NCBI GenBank assembly: GCA_963457665.1
Contig: OY735218.1
Span: 43,157,348 to 43,221,347 of the forward strand
DNA: 64,000 nucleotides
Direction: 5' to 3'
Origin: Thysanoteuthis rhombus
Taxonomy: Eukaryota > Mollusca > Cephalopoda > Oegopsida > Thysanoteuthidae
The notes beneath the pieces were generated by a model that was not told where the DNA came from, searched no databases, and was given only the letters and a program-made list of their open reading frames with translations. A program made the position numbers and the translations under genes. This document shows positions 24,076 to 37,249 of this stretch, piece by piece (positions within the stretch are counted from its first letter, which is position 1; each line of letters starts with the position of its first letter).

Positions 24076-24180
24076 GCAGATAAGAAAGAATTCGAATGGC
24101 TTAACTTCGCCAATGAAGTTGGAAGAGATTGCCAAATCAGTGAATTTTCTCTCCAGCATAGGGATTTGTAAGGTGAGTCC

Positions 24181-24527
24181 AGCTTACCCAGGGCCAACCG
24201 TAGCCTTTGAACCAAGGGTCAGCATCCTATGACCCACCAAAGTAGCACAGATAGGAGCAGAATTCCAAGGTTGTGGGTTTGACAGCAGTATCTTTTACTT
24301 GGCTGATGCTCACTCACTGTAGGGGTCTTTGTTCTTTGCAGGATTTCCAACAGCTTAACCAGGACCAACTGTAGCCTTTGAACCAAGGGTCAGCATCCTA
24401 TGACCCACCAAAGTGGCACAGATAGGAGCAGGATTCCAAGGTTGTGGGTTTGACAGCAGTATCTTTTACTTGGCCGATGTGCATTCGCTGTAGGGGTCTT
24501 CGGTACTTTGTAGGATTATTCCAACAG
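24181..24527. repeat. 171-bp sequence in tandem duplicate
   Basis: 24181-24351 and 24352-24527 are about 93 percent alike by eye over their length, sharing TAGCCTTTGAACCAAGGGTC and TGGGTTTGACAGCAGTATC. A third unit is not present. The right flank (24528-24850) may belong to the same unclassified repeat. The low divergence marks a recent event. Confidence 0.9.
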
Positions 24528-27125
24528 CAGGACTTGCTTGAGTTTGGACCACAAGGTGCGAATAATTAGTTGTTGATTGAGTTCTACCATCCCTTTCGAG
24601 AAGAATTGGGACAGTACGCCAGTCTGTGACTTTAAACACAGAGCATCCAGATTATATCGCTGCCTACGATTTCTAGATACAGATACATCAGATAGTACAG
24701 CTGCCTGTAGCTACTAGCAGAGATCCCAGATGCTCTGACGAATGTGCGTTAGATTTTGAGGTATGCTACCCCTCAAAGTATTGTTCCAACAGTGTAGCAG
24801 GCTTAATGTGCAGGTGAATGCCCCGGGGGGAAGGAAAATGGGGTGAATGGTTGCTTGATAAGTTACTACTTATACTTAGTCTAGATTTTCTCTCCCTGCA
24901 AACACCATCTCCTGCTTATCTTGTTTTTCATAGCTTCTAACAGGGGAAACGCGGTTTGCTTGTAGAAACAATAAATTCGGGAAAATAGTAATAATACCAG
25001 TGATACTATTTGCAAAAATACAAATTCAAAAGTGAGTCAAGTTTGTACTTATCGGATGTAGAAGAGTCGATTCAGTTGCTGTTGGCAACGAGATGTTGGA
25101 ACTAATACTTCACCTTTTTCACCCCTCAGACCTCTCCAGCTTATCTATTTAATCTTTTACAGGACACTTGTTCACCTGGTGGGGGTAGCTGGTTTTGATT
25201 TGATATATTCCTGATATCATATTGTTCTGTCTGTCTCTTTCAAAGAGTTATCATAGGCTTCCTCTATGCCAGAAGGAATAGAATCCCTTGATTTTCATTT
25301 GTTCATGCATTATTCCGGGATGCATCTAGACCTCAGTGTCAAAATTGATCAAGATTCGTTGAGGAATGGCAACGTTATTCAAAGACCTACAAACAGAGAG
25401 ATAAATTTAATTCAATAATTGCTTAGGTGAACTTTTTGGATAAAATACCATAAAAATCATTTCTTATCAGTCAGTTAAAAATAAACAAAAAGACAAAGAT
25501 CAAAGTGGAGGTTGTGCGTTATTCTATAACCCAATGACTAATTATGTCATTTTCTAAAAGGTAGCTGATGACTTTTACCCACTTATATAATTCTAAATGG
25601 GTATAAATACTGATTAAGCATACCAGTGAAACGTAGCGTGCTTCTTGACCATAATCAATACCTTTAACTTTTTTTCTCTCTCAAACTTTGATAATCTTGA
25701 CAAGTCAATTCTGTTACCCTAGAAAAATAAAACTCTCAGTAGTTTTATATTAAGAAAAGAAGATCAGCTTAGGATGAATTGTTTTTCGCAAAAGGAAAAA
25801 ATAAATTGGTCTTTTTAAAGTATCATGCCTATTATTACAAGTTATTTACTCAAAAGACGAGGAAGATGTCACTATCAATCAGTCATTGAGAATATTTTGA
25901 TTCATCTTTTTATAACAGACCTTGACGTAATCGATACTTATTATCCCTTATAAACACTAGATTGAGAAACCCTAATGAACAAAAAATGAGTTCCCATGAA
26001 TATTTGATGAAGTTAGTATTATTCGAGCACTCTAATCCTGCAGTCTGTAGTCAGACATCTCCCATGGTCAGGCAACTCCCGTAGACTGGTTTGTTCAGAA
26101 TCTGTCGCCATTTGTTTGCTGATCAGCCACTAAAATTCTTTGATTCAGTTTCAAAACTGTTTAAAACTTTCGATGTTTATTTTAGCATTGAATTAGACGT
26201 ATATTCATCATTTTTTTCTGAATCATAGGAATTATTCAAAACGTATAAGCAAACGCAAGTAATCTTTATTCATTACAATATGATTTATGTCGTGTGATAT
26301 ATATTAAAAATAAATTCTTTTATTTTTAACGCTATTTGAAAACTTGTTAAAAATCGATAAAATGCGTCAAAATTTCTTTATGAATTTCTGTTTTTCGACA
26401 TTTTTGATGGTCTGACAATGGCGATGTCCTAAGATTGCCAGATTAAAAAGAAACAACAGAATTAATCTGAATTTTGCTGAGGTACATTGAAGTAAAAAGC
26501 AAGAATTAAAACAATTTTTGAATATCCAAACATTTTTCGATAATCCAACATGTTTTTCTTTTCACACAAATTACAACTGAGAAATCCAACAAAGTTGTAT
26601 TTTATTTTGCAGTTATTCAATTCTTATTGTAAGACAGATGGATACCCGTCCAGTGCTTTTGACTAGAATTGTTTTCTTCCAAGAATTATATCTAAAATGC
26701 TTTGCATCACGTGTGACTGACAAATGATTCAGTGGAATTAATTTAGAAGAGCATTTACTTCAAAGAGAATATTTCCCTCAGATGTTATTACGAGGGAGTT
26801 TTTCATAAAAAAATTATTTAATAACTGATGAAATCAGTTCATAAAGTTGTTTGAAAGTGAGAAAATTCTTTGAATTTCCAAAGATTCAACAAAATTTAAC
26901 ATAATATCTGCCATTGATTTTCATTGGACGATTTTTTTCAAACAGACCAATACAAATGCACATTTTACATCAGAATTCTTTTCTCTTCTATGAAACAGAT
27001 TATGAAATAAGTTACAAATCTTTTTTCCTGGAGGATTTCATCGTCCGTCATTTTTATATTGCACAAATTAAACATTAGTAAATACAAATACTATCACTTA
27101 AATATGAAATATTATTCAGGTAAAC
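24528..27125. other. Unannotated DNA
   Basis: 2.6 kb with no gene or named repeat. The first 320 bases are less AT-rich and repeat-like. The rest is AT-rich without protein-like frames. Confidence 0.45.
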
Positions 27126-27129
27126 ATCT

Positions 27130-27302
<173 letters not shown>

Positions 27303-28371
27303 TATATGAGGATTTTGTTTTTTTTTGTTCATTCGTACCTCTTTTCGAAAACTGCAAGGACCAGCGACCTAATATTCCGCATGTAGATTGAGGAGAAGCC
27401 AACTGTGAATGTGGAGTTGACCTCGGAGATCATTTAATGTCATAAGAGGTCAATCTTTGGCCATTTTAGCAAACTATCGGAGTCATGGGTCACAATTTAG
27501 CACCAAAGATGCTGAAATTTAGTATATAGATACATATTCACGCGACGAAGATAGCAATCTATGAGACGTTGACTTCTGACGTCATTCAACGCCAACAGTC
27601 AATCTTTTCTTGGAGAAGGTCAATATCAATACAATGCAAAAGTTTGTATAACGGCACATCTTTCCACGGTGAAAGTTACAAGCGATGAAGTTTGATGCTG
27701 GAAGTCACCAGAGATCAACTGAGGTAATTTCTGGAAATGACAGGTTTCACATCTGCGTGAATCATTTTTAAAAATAATTATCGAAATTGACATATTTATA
27801 TATGGGTAGTTTGAATGATCAAACGTGTCAAAAGTAGTTTGTGAATTTTTCTACTGGAGTATTCTCACTAAACGATAATACACGGCCTGGGCAGGTGAGG
27901 TTAATTGCGTAATTGTGATCAAATCAAGACGAGATTACCTACTCAAAATAGCTTAATCAATTAACTACATTTGCATCAGTTTGATTATGTCTATTGCTTT
28001 AATGTCGGACATCCATAACAAATTACGCAAAAAACTACTTTCCATGTATAATTCATCACTTAAATGTAAGGAAAATATCCCGGTTCTAAAACAAATGATG
28101 GTGGACGATGGACAGATCGTGCATCAAGCTAAATGAACTTCCACTAACTGTACCTAAATAGGGTATTAATCAAAAGAAGGTAATTATTCAGTACTGGAGG
28201 ATCAAATGATTGATTCGAACAAGTACCGCTTTCAATAAAAATGACTGTAGGTAGTAATCGACTAAGAGTGTCGAGGATTAATAGAGAAAGACTTATTCCA
28301 TGACGCTACCACATGTTTCTTATCATCCGTGACTTATGATATTTTTTTGAATATACTGGGAAATGCATCCA
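27303..28371. other. Unannotated DNA
   Basis: No gene seen. 27400-27750 is rich in GTCAATCTTT and GACCTC words, like many unclassified invertebrate repeats, but I cannot name one. Confidence 0.4.
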
Positions 28372-28989
<618 letters not shown>

Positions 28990-29296
28990 GTAAAATTATA
29001 AACGAAAAAACGACAAGGGGGAAGTGAAGGGCTTACAAGGGAGAAGGAAGAAAAGAGCAGGAGGAATTGGAAAGTAGAAGTGAGGGAGGGTGGAGGAGGA
29101 GAGACAAGAGTTATACGTTGAAAGAATGAAAACGTAAAAATATGAAAGAGAACAAGAAAGATTAGAAAGGAAAGAGGAAGCAGAGAGAAGAGAAAAAAGA
29201 GGAGGGAAAGGAAAGAAAAGAGAAAACAGAGGGGAGCTGAAGGAAGATGAAAGAGAAAAAGAACCGGAGGAGGAGAAATGTGGGAAGAGAGAGAGA

Positions 29297-29327
<31 letters not shown>

Positions 29328-29354
29328 TGTGTGTGTGTATGTGTGTGTGTGTGT
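28990..29354. repeat. Polypurine stretch ending in (GA)n(GT)n
   Basis: The plus strand is nearly all A and G from 29000 to 29330 (GGAGGAG, AAAGAGAA words), then GA and GT dinucleotides. The 124-codon minus frame here is low-complexity Ser/Phe/Leu and not a gene. Confidence 0.9.
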
Positions 29355-29575
29355 TGATTTGTTTATTCAAAATTTAAACATTTAGTAACAGACAAAACTC
29401 AATGTAACTGACTCTTCAAATTTAATGTTTTTTAAACTTATCAGAAATTTCCTTTAACGAAAACTGTTCAGAAATTTTTTAACGTGACGCAAAAGCTTGT
29501 TCATTCCTACTTCCATACGTCGGTATTTTAAATCTTCACATTCTTATTTTTCCTGGGGGTTGAAGATGGCATTTG

Positions 29576-29752
29576 TACCCGATACCCAATGTTGGGTATT
29601 TGGACTCAATACTGATTTTGATTCGATACCCAGAGTTGGGAATTCTGACACGATACCCAGAGTTGCGAATTCTGACCCGGTACCCAGAGATGTGAATTCT
29701 GACCCAGTACCCAGACTTGGGAATTCTGACCCCGTACCCAGGGTTGAGTATT
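29576..29752. repeat. 27-bp minisatellite, about six units
   Basis: The unit is of the form GATACCCAGAGTTGGGAATTC plus CTGAC-type bases, 27 bp. Because 27 is a multiple of three, the plus frame repeats a 9-residue DPVPRVGNS motif and the minus frames also stay open. EcoRI-like GAATTC recurs in most units. No gene context. Confidence 0.9.
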
Positions 29753-31080
29753 GGTATCCAATATAAAGCCATAAATACAAGAATTTTCTCAATTTATATC
29801 TAAAGGTAAAAGTGTCTGTTTTCCAGTTAAAATCAGATCACCTAACACAATTAGGAGACAAATTCTATAAACAATATATCTATGAATGACACTTCGTAGA
29901 CACTTAGGGATATTCACTTTCAGTTATATTAAATGCTTTAAATGCATCTAATCATTAACCACTTTGTTGAATCATACCAAAAACCTTTCAAAGAAATGGT
30001 ATTCAATGCCTCCCTACTAATTTCTCAGTACTAGGACTAGAGAAACATCTTCCTAGAACTGTTAGATTACGGCTAAAACTCGTTGGATTCACCTGTTCTT
30101 GAAGTAAAGCAACGTTGAGCCGACTAAGTACCTACATTGGTCACCGGATTTGGGTCTTACTCCCAATTGCCTGTGTGTACTTGATCCAACAACAGGTATA
30201 AGTGGAGAACGACGGAACACACATACCGATTAAATCAGAGAATGTAGAAGTCAGAGAAAGTTAGAGAGATGTAGACCGTGCTTGTTATACAAAAAAAGCA
30301 ACAAAAACATTTTTCAAAATAAGATAAAGCTCAGTGTTTATTGGTTTGCTTGTTTGAATACAACTTTAAAACTAAGAAAGGCACAGTTTAGATGGCAGGA
30401 TGTCTATAGAGTTGGTTGGTCGAATAGCGAAGTAAAACACTTTCCCTCGATATCTATAAAACATTATTTTTCTCTATTCAGTAAAATCTAATTGAACTAG
30501 ATGACAGGGTGAAATCTGAAAATGGCGAATTTTCTAAAATGCAGACTTCATTCATAAAGAGTCGGGAATAATGATTTTGATGTGACAATGAATGGAACAC
30601 GGGTTTCTAGAAAAAAGTTGTGAAGTTTGTGTTGAGTCTCTTGAATTGTTGAATTCAGCTGTATTCATGAGTTGTGAATTCAATCTGAATTCTCGACTCA
30701 GAAATGACATTCATTTTTAGGGAATTGATTCCTGAGACTCCGTGTACATCTAATCTTGATTTCTTCAAAAGGAAGATGGAATTGACGCTCGCTATTATCT
30801 CCCCTGTCAGTCTAATATGTTTCAATATTTACGAAGTCGAATTTTGCCGAAAGAAGACCTTATATGAAATTGGTTAAACTTTGATGCTTTTTTATGCATA
30901 TAATCTCGTGAATCTATGACAGAATTTTCTTGGCTCGAGTAAAGTTTGCTGTGCGTAAGTTAAAAGCTTTCGAAATTATCAAAACATTTTGGAGAAACAC
31001 AAAATCTTAAATATTCATATATTTCATAACAATTGAAAAAGATTTGTTAACAGAAGAAAAGTAATCAATACATTGAAAAT
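29753..31080. other. Unannotated DNA
   Basis: No gene seen. 30640-30720 has overlapping imperfect inverted GAATTC/TGAATTCA words. Confidence 0.5.
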
Positions 31081-33515
31081 GTTATTTATTGTCCTGTGCT
31101 TTACATTCTGTCTTTTGCTTTATATTCTGTCTTTTGCTTAATATTCTGCCATTTGTTTTGAATTTTGTTCTTTGCTTGATACTCTGAATTTTTGTTTACT
31201 TTCTGTCCTTTGTTTTATATTTTATTTTTTGCTTTATATCCTGTCATTTTTTTTTCATATTCTGTCATTTGCTTTATATTTCATTCTTTGCTTTTTATTT
31301 AAACTTTTGCTTTATATTCTGCCCTTTCGTTTATTTTCCGTCCTTTGATTTGTATTCTGACATCTACTTTGAGTTCTGTCATTTGCTGTATATTTTGTCA
31401 TTTACTTCATCTTCTATCATTCGCTTTACATTCCGCCCTTTGTTCTATACTATGACCTTTGATTTCTATTCTGTCATTTACTATGTATTCCGCCTTCCGT
31501 TTTCTATTTTGTCGTTTGCTTTATATTCCACCCTTTGCTTTATATTTTCTTATTTGCTTTATACTCTGCTCTTTGCTTTACATTCAGTTACTTTGTATTC
31601 TATTTTTGGTTTATATTCCCTCATTCTCTTTACATTCTGTCATTTGCTTTAAAGTCGGCCTTTTACTTTATATCCCATTCTTGCTTTAAATTCTGTCATT
31701 CGCTTTGTATTCTATTTTTGGTTTATATTCCCTCATTCTCTTTACATTCTGTCATTTGCTTTAAAGTCGGCCTTTTACTTTATATCCCATTCTTGCTTTA
31801 AATTCTGTCATTCGCTTTGTATTCTATTTTTGGTTTATATTCCCTCATTCTCTTTACATTCTGTCATTTGCTTTAAAGTCGGCCTTTTACTTTATATCCC
31901 ATTCTTGCTTTAAATTCTGTCAATCGCTTTGTATTCTGTTTTTGGTTTATATTCCCTCATTCTCTTTACATTCTGTCATTTGCTTTAAAGTCTGCCTTTT
32001 ACTTTATATCCCATTCTTGCTTTAAATTCTGTCATTCGCTTTGTATTCTATTTTTGGTTTATATTCCGCCATTTGCTTTATATTCTGACATATGTTTTGT
32101 GTTCCATCCTTTGCTTCACATTCAGCACTTTGCATTATATTTTATCATTTGCTTTATTTCTTGTCATTTGTTTCATGTTCTGCCCTTCCCTTTATACTCT
32201 GCTTTTTGCTTTACATTCTCTCCTTATATTCTCTTATTCGCTCAATATTCTCTTATCTGCTTTAGATTCAGTCATATGTTTTATATTCTATAATTCACTC
32301 TATATTTTGCCCTTTGCATCATATTCAATGATTTTCATTACATTCTATCATTAGCTTTATATGCCATCATTTGCATTATGTTATATCTCTTGCTTTATAT
32401 TCTGACTTTTGCTTTTCATTTGGTTATTTGCTATACATTCAGCTATTTCTTTATATTCGATTATGTGTTTTACATCCTGTTGTTTGCTTTATAGTCAGTC
32501 CTTTGCTTTATATTCTGACATCTGTTTTCAATTCCACCCTTTGCTTTATATTCAGCTATTTGCATAATATTTTATTATTCGTTTTATATTCCATCATTTG
32601 CTTTATATCCTGTCCTTTGTTTTATATTCTGTTCTCTTCATACTCTGCTCTCTGCCTCACATTCTGTCCTTTCCTTCATGGCCTGTTTTTACTTTATATT
32701 CTGTCATCTGATTTATATTCTGTCAATCGTTTCATATTCCACCCTTTGCTTTATATTCATTAATTTTATTTACATTCTGTCATTTGTTTTATATTTTACA
32801 TTTTGCTTCATTTTCTGTGCCTTATATTCGGTTCTTTGCAATACACAATGACATTTGTTTTATAATCTGTCCACTTTTTATATTCTATTTGCTTTACATT
32901 CTATCATTTGCTTCATATTCAGTACTTTGCTTGATATCCTGTCATTGGCCTTATATTCTACCCTCTGCTTTATAATGCCATTTACTTTATATTCTGTCAT
33001 CAGCTTTTATTCTTTGTTTTATATTCTGACCATTGCTTTATTATTTGCTGTTTGCCTTACATTCTTTCCTTTGTTTTATATTTTGCCATTTGCTCAACAT
33101 TTCGTCGTTAGCTCTAAATTCTGTCGTTTGTTCTATCCACATTCCACCGATTGTTCTCTATAATGTTGTTTGCTTTATATTCCGTCATTTGCTTTATACT
33201 CTACTCTTTGTTTTACATTCTGTCTTTTGTTTTGTATTCTATTTTGGTTTACATTCCGTCATTTGCTCTATATTATGTTCTTTGCTTCATATACTGCTAT
33301 TCGTTATATATTGTCATCTACTGTATATTCTGCCATTTGCATTTATTCTCGTCTGTCATTTGCTTTATGATCTGTTTTTTTTACTTTATGTTCTGTCCGT
33401 TGCTTCACATTTCGCCTTTTGCTTTATATTCTATCATCTGCTCTTCATTCTGTTCTTTGCTTTACATTCTTGTCAACATTTTGTATCCTGTCATTTGATT
33501 TGATATCATTGGATT
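31081..33515. repeat. 2.4-kb degenerate array of about 19-bp units
   Basis: Units of the form TTTGCTTTATATTCTGTCA repeat, with substitutions and small indels, some 120 times. All long plus-strand frames here (up to 156 codons, rich in Phe, Leu, Tyr, Ile, Ser and Cys) come from this unit in shifting phase and are not membrane proteins. T-rich on the plus strand throughout. Confidence 0.93.
31590..32060. repeat. 112-bp higher-order repeat inside the 19-bp array
   Basis: TTTGTATTCTATTTTTGGTT recurs at about 31592, 31704, 31816, 31928 and 32040, a 112-bp period, with near-identical sequence between. Each unit spans about six 19-bp subunits. Recent amplification within an older array. Confidence 0.92.
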
Positions 33516-34916
33516 TTGACAGGAAATATTATCCTTGAAAATTATAAGTTTTTTCAATATGCGACTTATTGTTAGTTAATAATCATAGGAATATGGCCTG
33601 TTGCCAGGAGAAAACGAGAACAAATATTGTAAATATATGTATGACAATGTATTCAGAGAGAGAGAGGGGGGGGCAGTTCACATAAAATTTTCTTTCAGTC
33701 AATAGTTTAATCTGAAAGGAAGCTGCATTTGAAAAAACTAAACATTCAATTGGAAAAGAGTTGGAGAAATGTTGTCGATGGTCATACGCCATGGCTCTGC
33801 CTCTGGAGATCATAATTAGTCAAATCTTTTCCACCGATTCTTTGGAACAGTTTGGTTGGAAAGAAAACTAATCTACAAAACAGAAGATGAAAGTTGTAGA
33901 ACATATTTGTTTCTCTTTGAACAACACAGTCGTATCGGCGGCAAAATACAAGCGCCAGTTCGAGAGAGAAATACAATCAAGTTGAGTTTGATCTCTTGGT
34001 TCGGGGATGGGTCAAACTGTCGGCAACTCACCTCAAGAATGATCAGAAGATTCAACAAGAGGAATTCAGTTTCTCTTTTTACTCATATGACTTACTTGAG
34101 AAGGATATTACTGCGTTCTATTAATGAAGATTATCTTTAAGGCTTTTTAGAATCATAACAATTGATTTTCTTTTCTTTTTCTTTTGTATTTCTTCTCTTT
34201 GTAGTGGAGGGAGCTCTACGTTTTCAAAAAAAGGAATACAATGATTCATAGATGCAAACTCTAAGTATTTTATTCTAGCTTCGTTAAAGCAACGCCAAAC
34301 TGAATTGAGTAAAAATGATCGACCAATCATTCACAATGCCCTTTATTTAGTAGAGAGTGTGCGGTCGTGAATGGTGAGAGAAAGCAAATGATTGACCTGA
34401 TCGAGAGATCGAAGCAGCTTTGTGGGAGGGATAATTCGACTAGATTAATGGGAACAAGTGACAACATCAAAGATGAAAACAATATTCACTCATTGAACAG
34501 AATTATAGTTTAGCCAGAAATTTCTAGATGGTAACTTGAATGTAATTACATGCAGACAATGAACGAAATGGGTTACCGGATTTTTAGCCACACTGTAATT
34601 AGTACCAGGGTATTTGGTAATCTACTGTAACAAAGAAAACTCAATAATTCAGATACTTAGTTTGGAACTATCAACTAAAACCTCCTTCAAAAGTATCAAC
34701 ATTGACTTCTTCAGTTTTTAAGTTGACTGGCTTGCTATGCATGTATTGTGCGTACAAACCACACCAATGGAGCAAGAGGGCTGACAAATTAAACACTTCC
34801 TCTTTATTATGTCTAGAAAAAAGCCCCTCACCTCCTAAGTATTATTCGGGAGAGAATTAATTCACAATCCGTTCCTTGTTTAGTGTCACGCTTGTTTTGT
34901 TTTGTTTTGTTTCTTC
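33516..34916. other. Unannotated DNA
   Basis: A 94-codon plus frame at 33856-34140 is the longest here. It has an overlapping open minus frame and no recognised family. Confidence 0.4.
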
Positions 34917-35020
34917 AATTTATCATCTCTTTTCCAAATTTTTCAATGATCACTCCTAACACAACATGGTGCCAAGAGATATTGATAAACTATTGATTGA
35001 CTAACCATACCTGCTTTTAT
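34917..35020 (+). repeat. Unclassified repeat A, copy 1 (partial)
   Basis: Contains an ordered word series (ATGATCACTCC, TGCCAAGAGATATTG, TTGACTAACCATACCTG) that recurs with changes at 54.79-54.89 and 57.75-57.88 kb. No coding potential. Class unknown. Confidence 0.6.
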
Positions 35021-35419
35021 ATTAACGATTCAAATAGTAGAACTGTAAGGAGCGCACGTCTCTTTTATCAACCCTTCCTGTATTTCTGATTGTTATTCGA
35101 TTCATTTAATCTCTCTAAGGATAATCTCTTCTTTTTCATTCTGGGTATTTAACGACTTTTATGAAATAGATTTTAACAACAAAACTCTAGATCCACATCT
35201 CCTTTTGTACTAATTCGTATTGAAGCATTAACCTGGACATTTCCCATTGTGTCTTATGTATGGGTTAACATGAATCGAAATTTCTAGAAAAAGATCATAA
35301 GATGGGAGTCAGGAAAAGAGGTAAAATAAACAAGAGGAGTAGATTTTCCAACTCATAACAGAATAACACATGGATAAGGGTCAACCATTTATAGATTAGG
35401 CACACAGTTACTTAATATT
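35021..35419. other. Unannotated DNA
   Basis: Nothing recognised. Confidence 0.5.
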
Positions 35420-35830
35420 TATGATAACGGAATAAGAAAGATAAAAAGAAAGAAGGATAGGGGGGACAAAGAGCAAAATACAAAAAGATCAAAAGGAAGA
35501 AGGAAGAAAGAAAAAAGATGAAAATGTGAAAAATGAAAACCAATGAATGAGAAGGTAGAAGATGAAGGAAACAGGAAAAGAAGATAGAAGAAAGGAAGAA
35601 AGGGCGGAAGAAGGGAAAAGGGAAAGAGGAAAAGGGAAAGAGGAAGGAAGACTGTCAGGAAACAAAATAAGTAAATACAGAGAATTAAGGAAGAGAAAAT
35701 AAAAAAAAGCGACGGAAAAGGGGAGAGGGTTAACGATGGATAAAGAAAATTGAAAGACCAAAAAGAAAGAAGGAAAAAAGAGAAAAAAAGAGAAAAGGTA
35801 GGAAGGAAGTAAAGAAGGAAAGCAACTGAT
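35420..35830. repeat. Polypurine stretch
   Basis: The plus strand is almost all A and G (GGAAGAAGG, AAGGGAAAGAGG words). The 154-codon minus frame is low-complexity Phe/Ser/Leu and is rejected as a gene. Confidence 0.9.
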
Positions 35831-36180
35831 CGTTCGAAATCAAGAACCAAATGAATGAAAGTAAACGCTGGTGGAATGTGCATTATTGAGTGTTGCAGAG
35901 GAAGACAGCAACAACAATAAACATAGATGACGTTAGATTTATTCTTGCATAACTAAATGACACAATATGAAGGCTGTTGTTGTTGGAAACAGGACAAAAT
36001 GGCTGAGGATCCATTGGTATATATTTGGTCGGGGGTGAATGTGAGGTCAAAACATGGATATGTAAATATTCGTTCGGGTACTGCAGATTTTATACTATAA
36101 CTATTGTCAGTCCTTTGGTATTGATATACTTCGTATATCCTAAAAATTATGGTATATATCCGTAAATCCTAAAAATTTAC
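35831..36180. other. Unannotated DNA
   Basis: Nothing recognised. The last bases (TCATATTC and CATCATCAG words) are the decayed tail of the RTE copy that follows. Confidence 0.5.
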
Positions 36181-36715
36181 ATGTTTAATGAATATGATAA
36201 AACAGTCATCATCAGTCTGTGGTTGGTCATAGAACTTCTCCAAGATTCGCCATACTTCTTCATCATGAGCGTCGCGGAGCCAATACTTTCTAAATTTGTC
36301 TAGTTCTTCTCTCCATCTTGTATTCTGCCGGCCTGAATTGTGCATATGATCTCTGGTGATCCACGTTGTGAGTCGTGATGTCCATCGGTTGTCTGCCATT
36401 CTTGCAACATAACCAGCCCATCGCCATTTGAGTTTTCAAATAGATTATATGATGTTTTGAACTCCAGTTTTCCCTCTGATACATTGCGATGTCTTGTGAT
36501 CTTGTGAGGTTAAGCATGAGTGGTCTCTTGGTTAGATTCCATGTTTCAGCTCCATAGGTGACTAACTGGAGGATGCATTGGTTATATAACTTTCTTTTTA
36601 GGACTCATGCAATCTTCTCATTTTTAAAGGTTGAGCTTGCTCTGCCGAAGGCCTGTCATTCTTGAGTGATTCTTTGCTTGAGAACCCAATACCTTTTCGC
36701 TAAGCATTCAGCACA
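36181..36715 (-). mobile_element. RTE-clade LINE, 3'-end fragment
   Basis: On the minus strand the 76-codon frame 36399-36169 reads MADNRWTSRLTTWI, then RDHMHNSGRQNTRW and LDKFRKYWLRDAHDEEVWR, the best preserved copy of the RTE C-terminus in the window. Upstream (36400-36715) further RTE blocks follow in other frames, including ETWNLTKRPLMLNL and YVARM. The 3' tail is reduced to short TGATGA words. 5'-truncated and interrupted. Confidence 0.8.
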
Positions 36716-36743
36716 AAATTGAGGAACCTCTCCCCAAAATTAG

Positions 36744-36966
36744 AGGGTTACGGCCAGATCACATTGGAACATTGGAGTTAAGCAATGTCCAGCCTGGTCA
36801 GTGCCTAGGTTGTGACCATTGGAGAATACAAGGTGAAGGAAGCAGGACAAGGCTGCGGCAGTCCTGGTAAGCCAGAAGTGGTTCTTACCAACAGTTGCCC
36901 TTGTATACCTAAAATTGTGACACCCTCAATGAGAGTATAAACGGGGAACAATGATTCATACATACA
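36744..36966 (+). mobile_element. 5S-rRNA-derived SINE
   Basis: The first 95-100 bases follow 5S rRNA in order: GGTTACGGCC at the start, AGTTAAGCAATG where the A box lies, GCCTGGTCAGTGCCTAGG where the C box lies, and GAATACAAGGTG at the end. An unrelated body of about 100 bases and a (CATA)n-like tail (GATTCATACATACATAC) follow, which marks a SINE and not a broken 5S gene. The internal control region is recognisable but mutated. It sits 30 bases from the truncated 5' end of an RTE copy. Confidence 0.7.
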
Positions 36967-37249
36967 TACTCTATGGACGTCTCTCTGTTGATTGTCTTTT
37001 TTTTAACCTCCCCTGCTTTTCTTGTCTACATCACTTTTCTTACTGACGACAATTATGTCTTTACCATTACCTCTGCTGAACGCAGTTACAGAGGCGGGTC
37101 CATATCGCATTCCCGAATTTCTTTTGGCCGATGGATTTTTCGCCTCATTTTAAGATCTGAAAGCTCATTTCCCTTAGTCATCATGTTACTGTGAACAAAT
37201 TACCTAGAAGCCTAATGAGTCAATTTCAGGACTTTCTCCAATTTTTCAT
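36967..37249. other. Unannotated DNA
   Basis: A 73-codon plus frame (36973-37194) begins with a hydrophobic run. No family recognised. Confidence 0.35.

Noticed and set aside
31269-33503. Several frames of 60-156 codons rich in Phe, Leu, Tyr and Ser, resembling membrane proteins
   Set aside because: They are translations of the 19-bp tandem unit in changing phase, with no conserved ends or domains.
35419-35883. 154-codon minus-strand frame
   Set aside because: Low-complexity Phe/Ser/Leu from a polypurine block.
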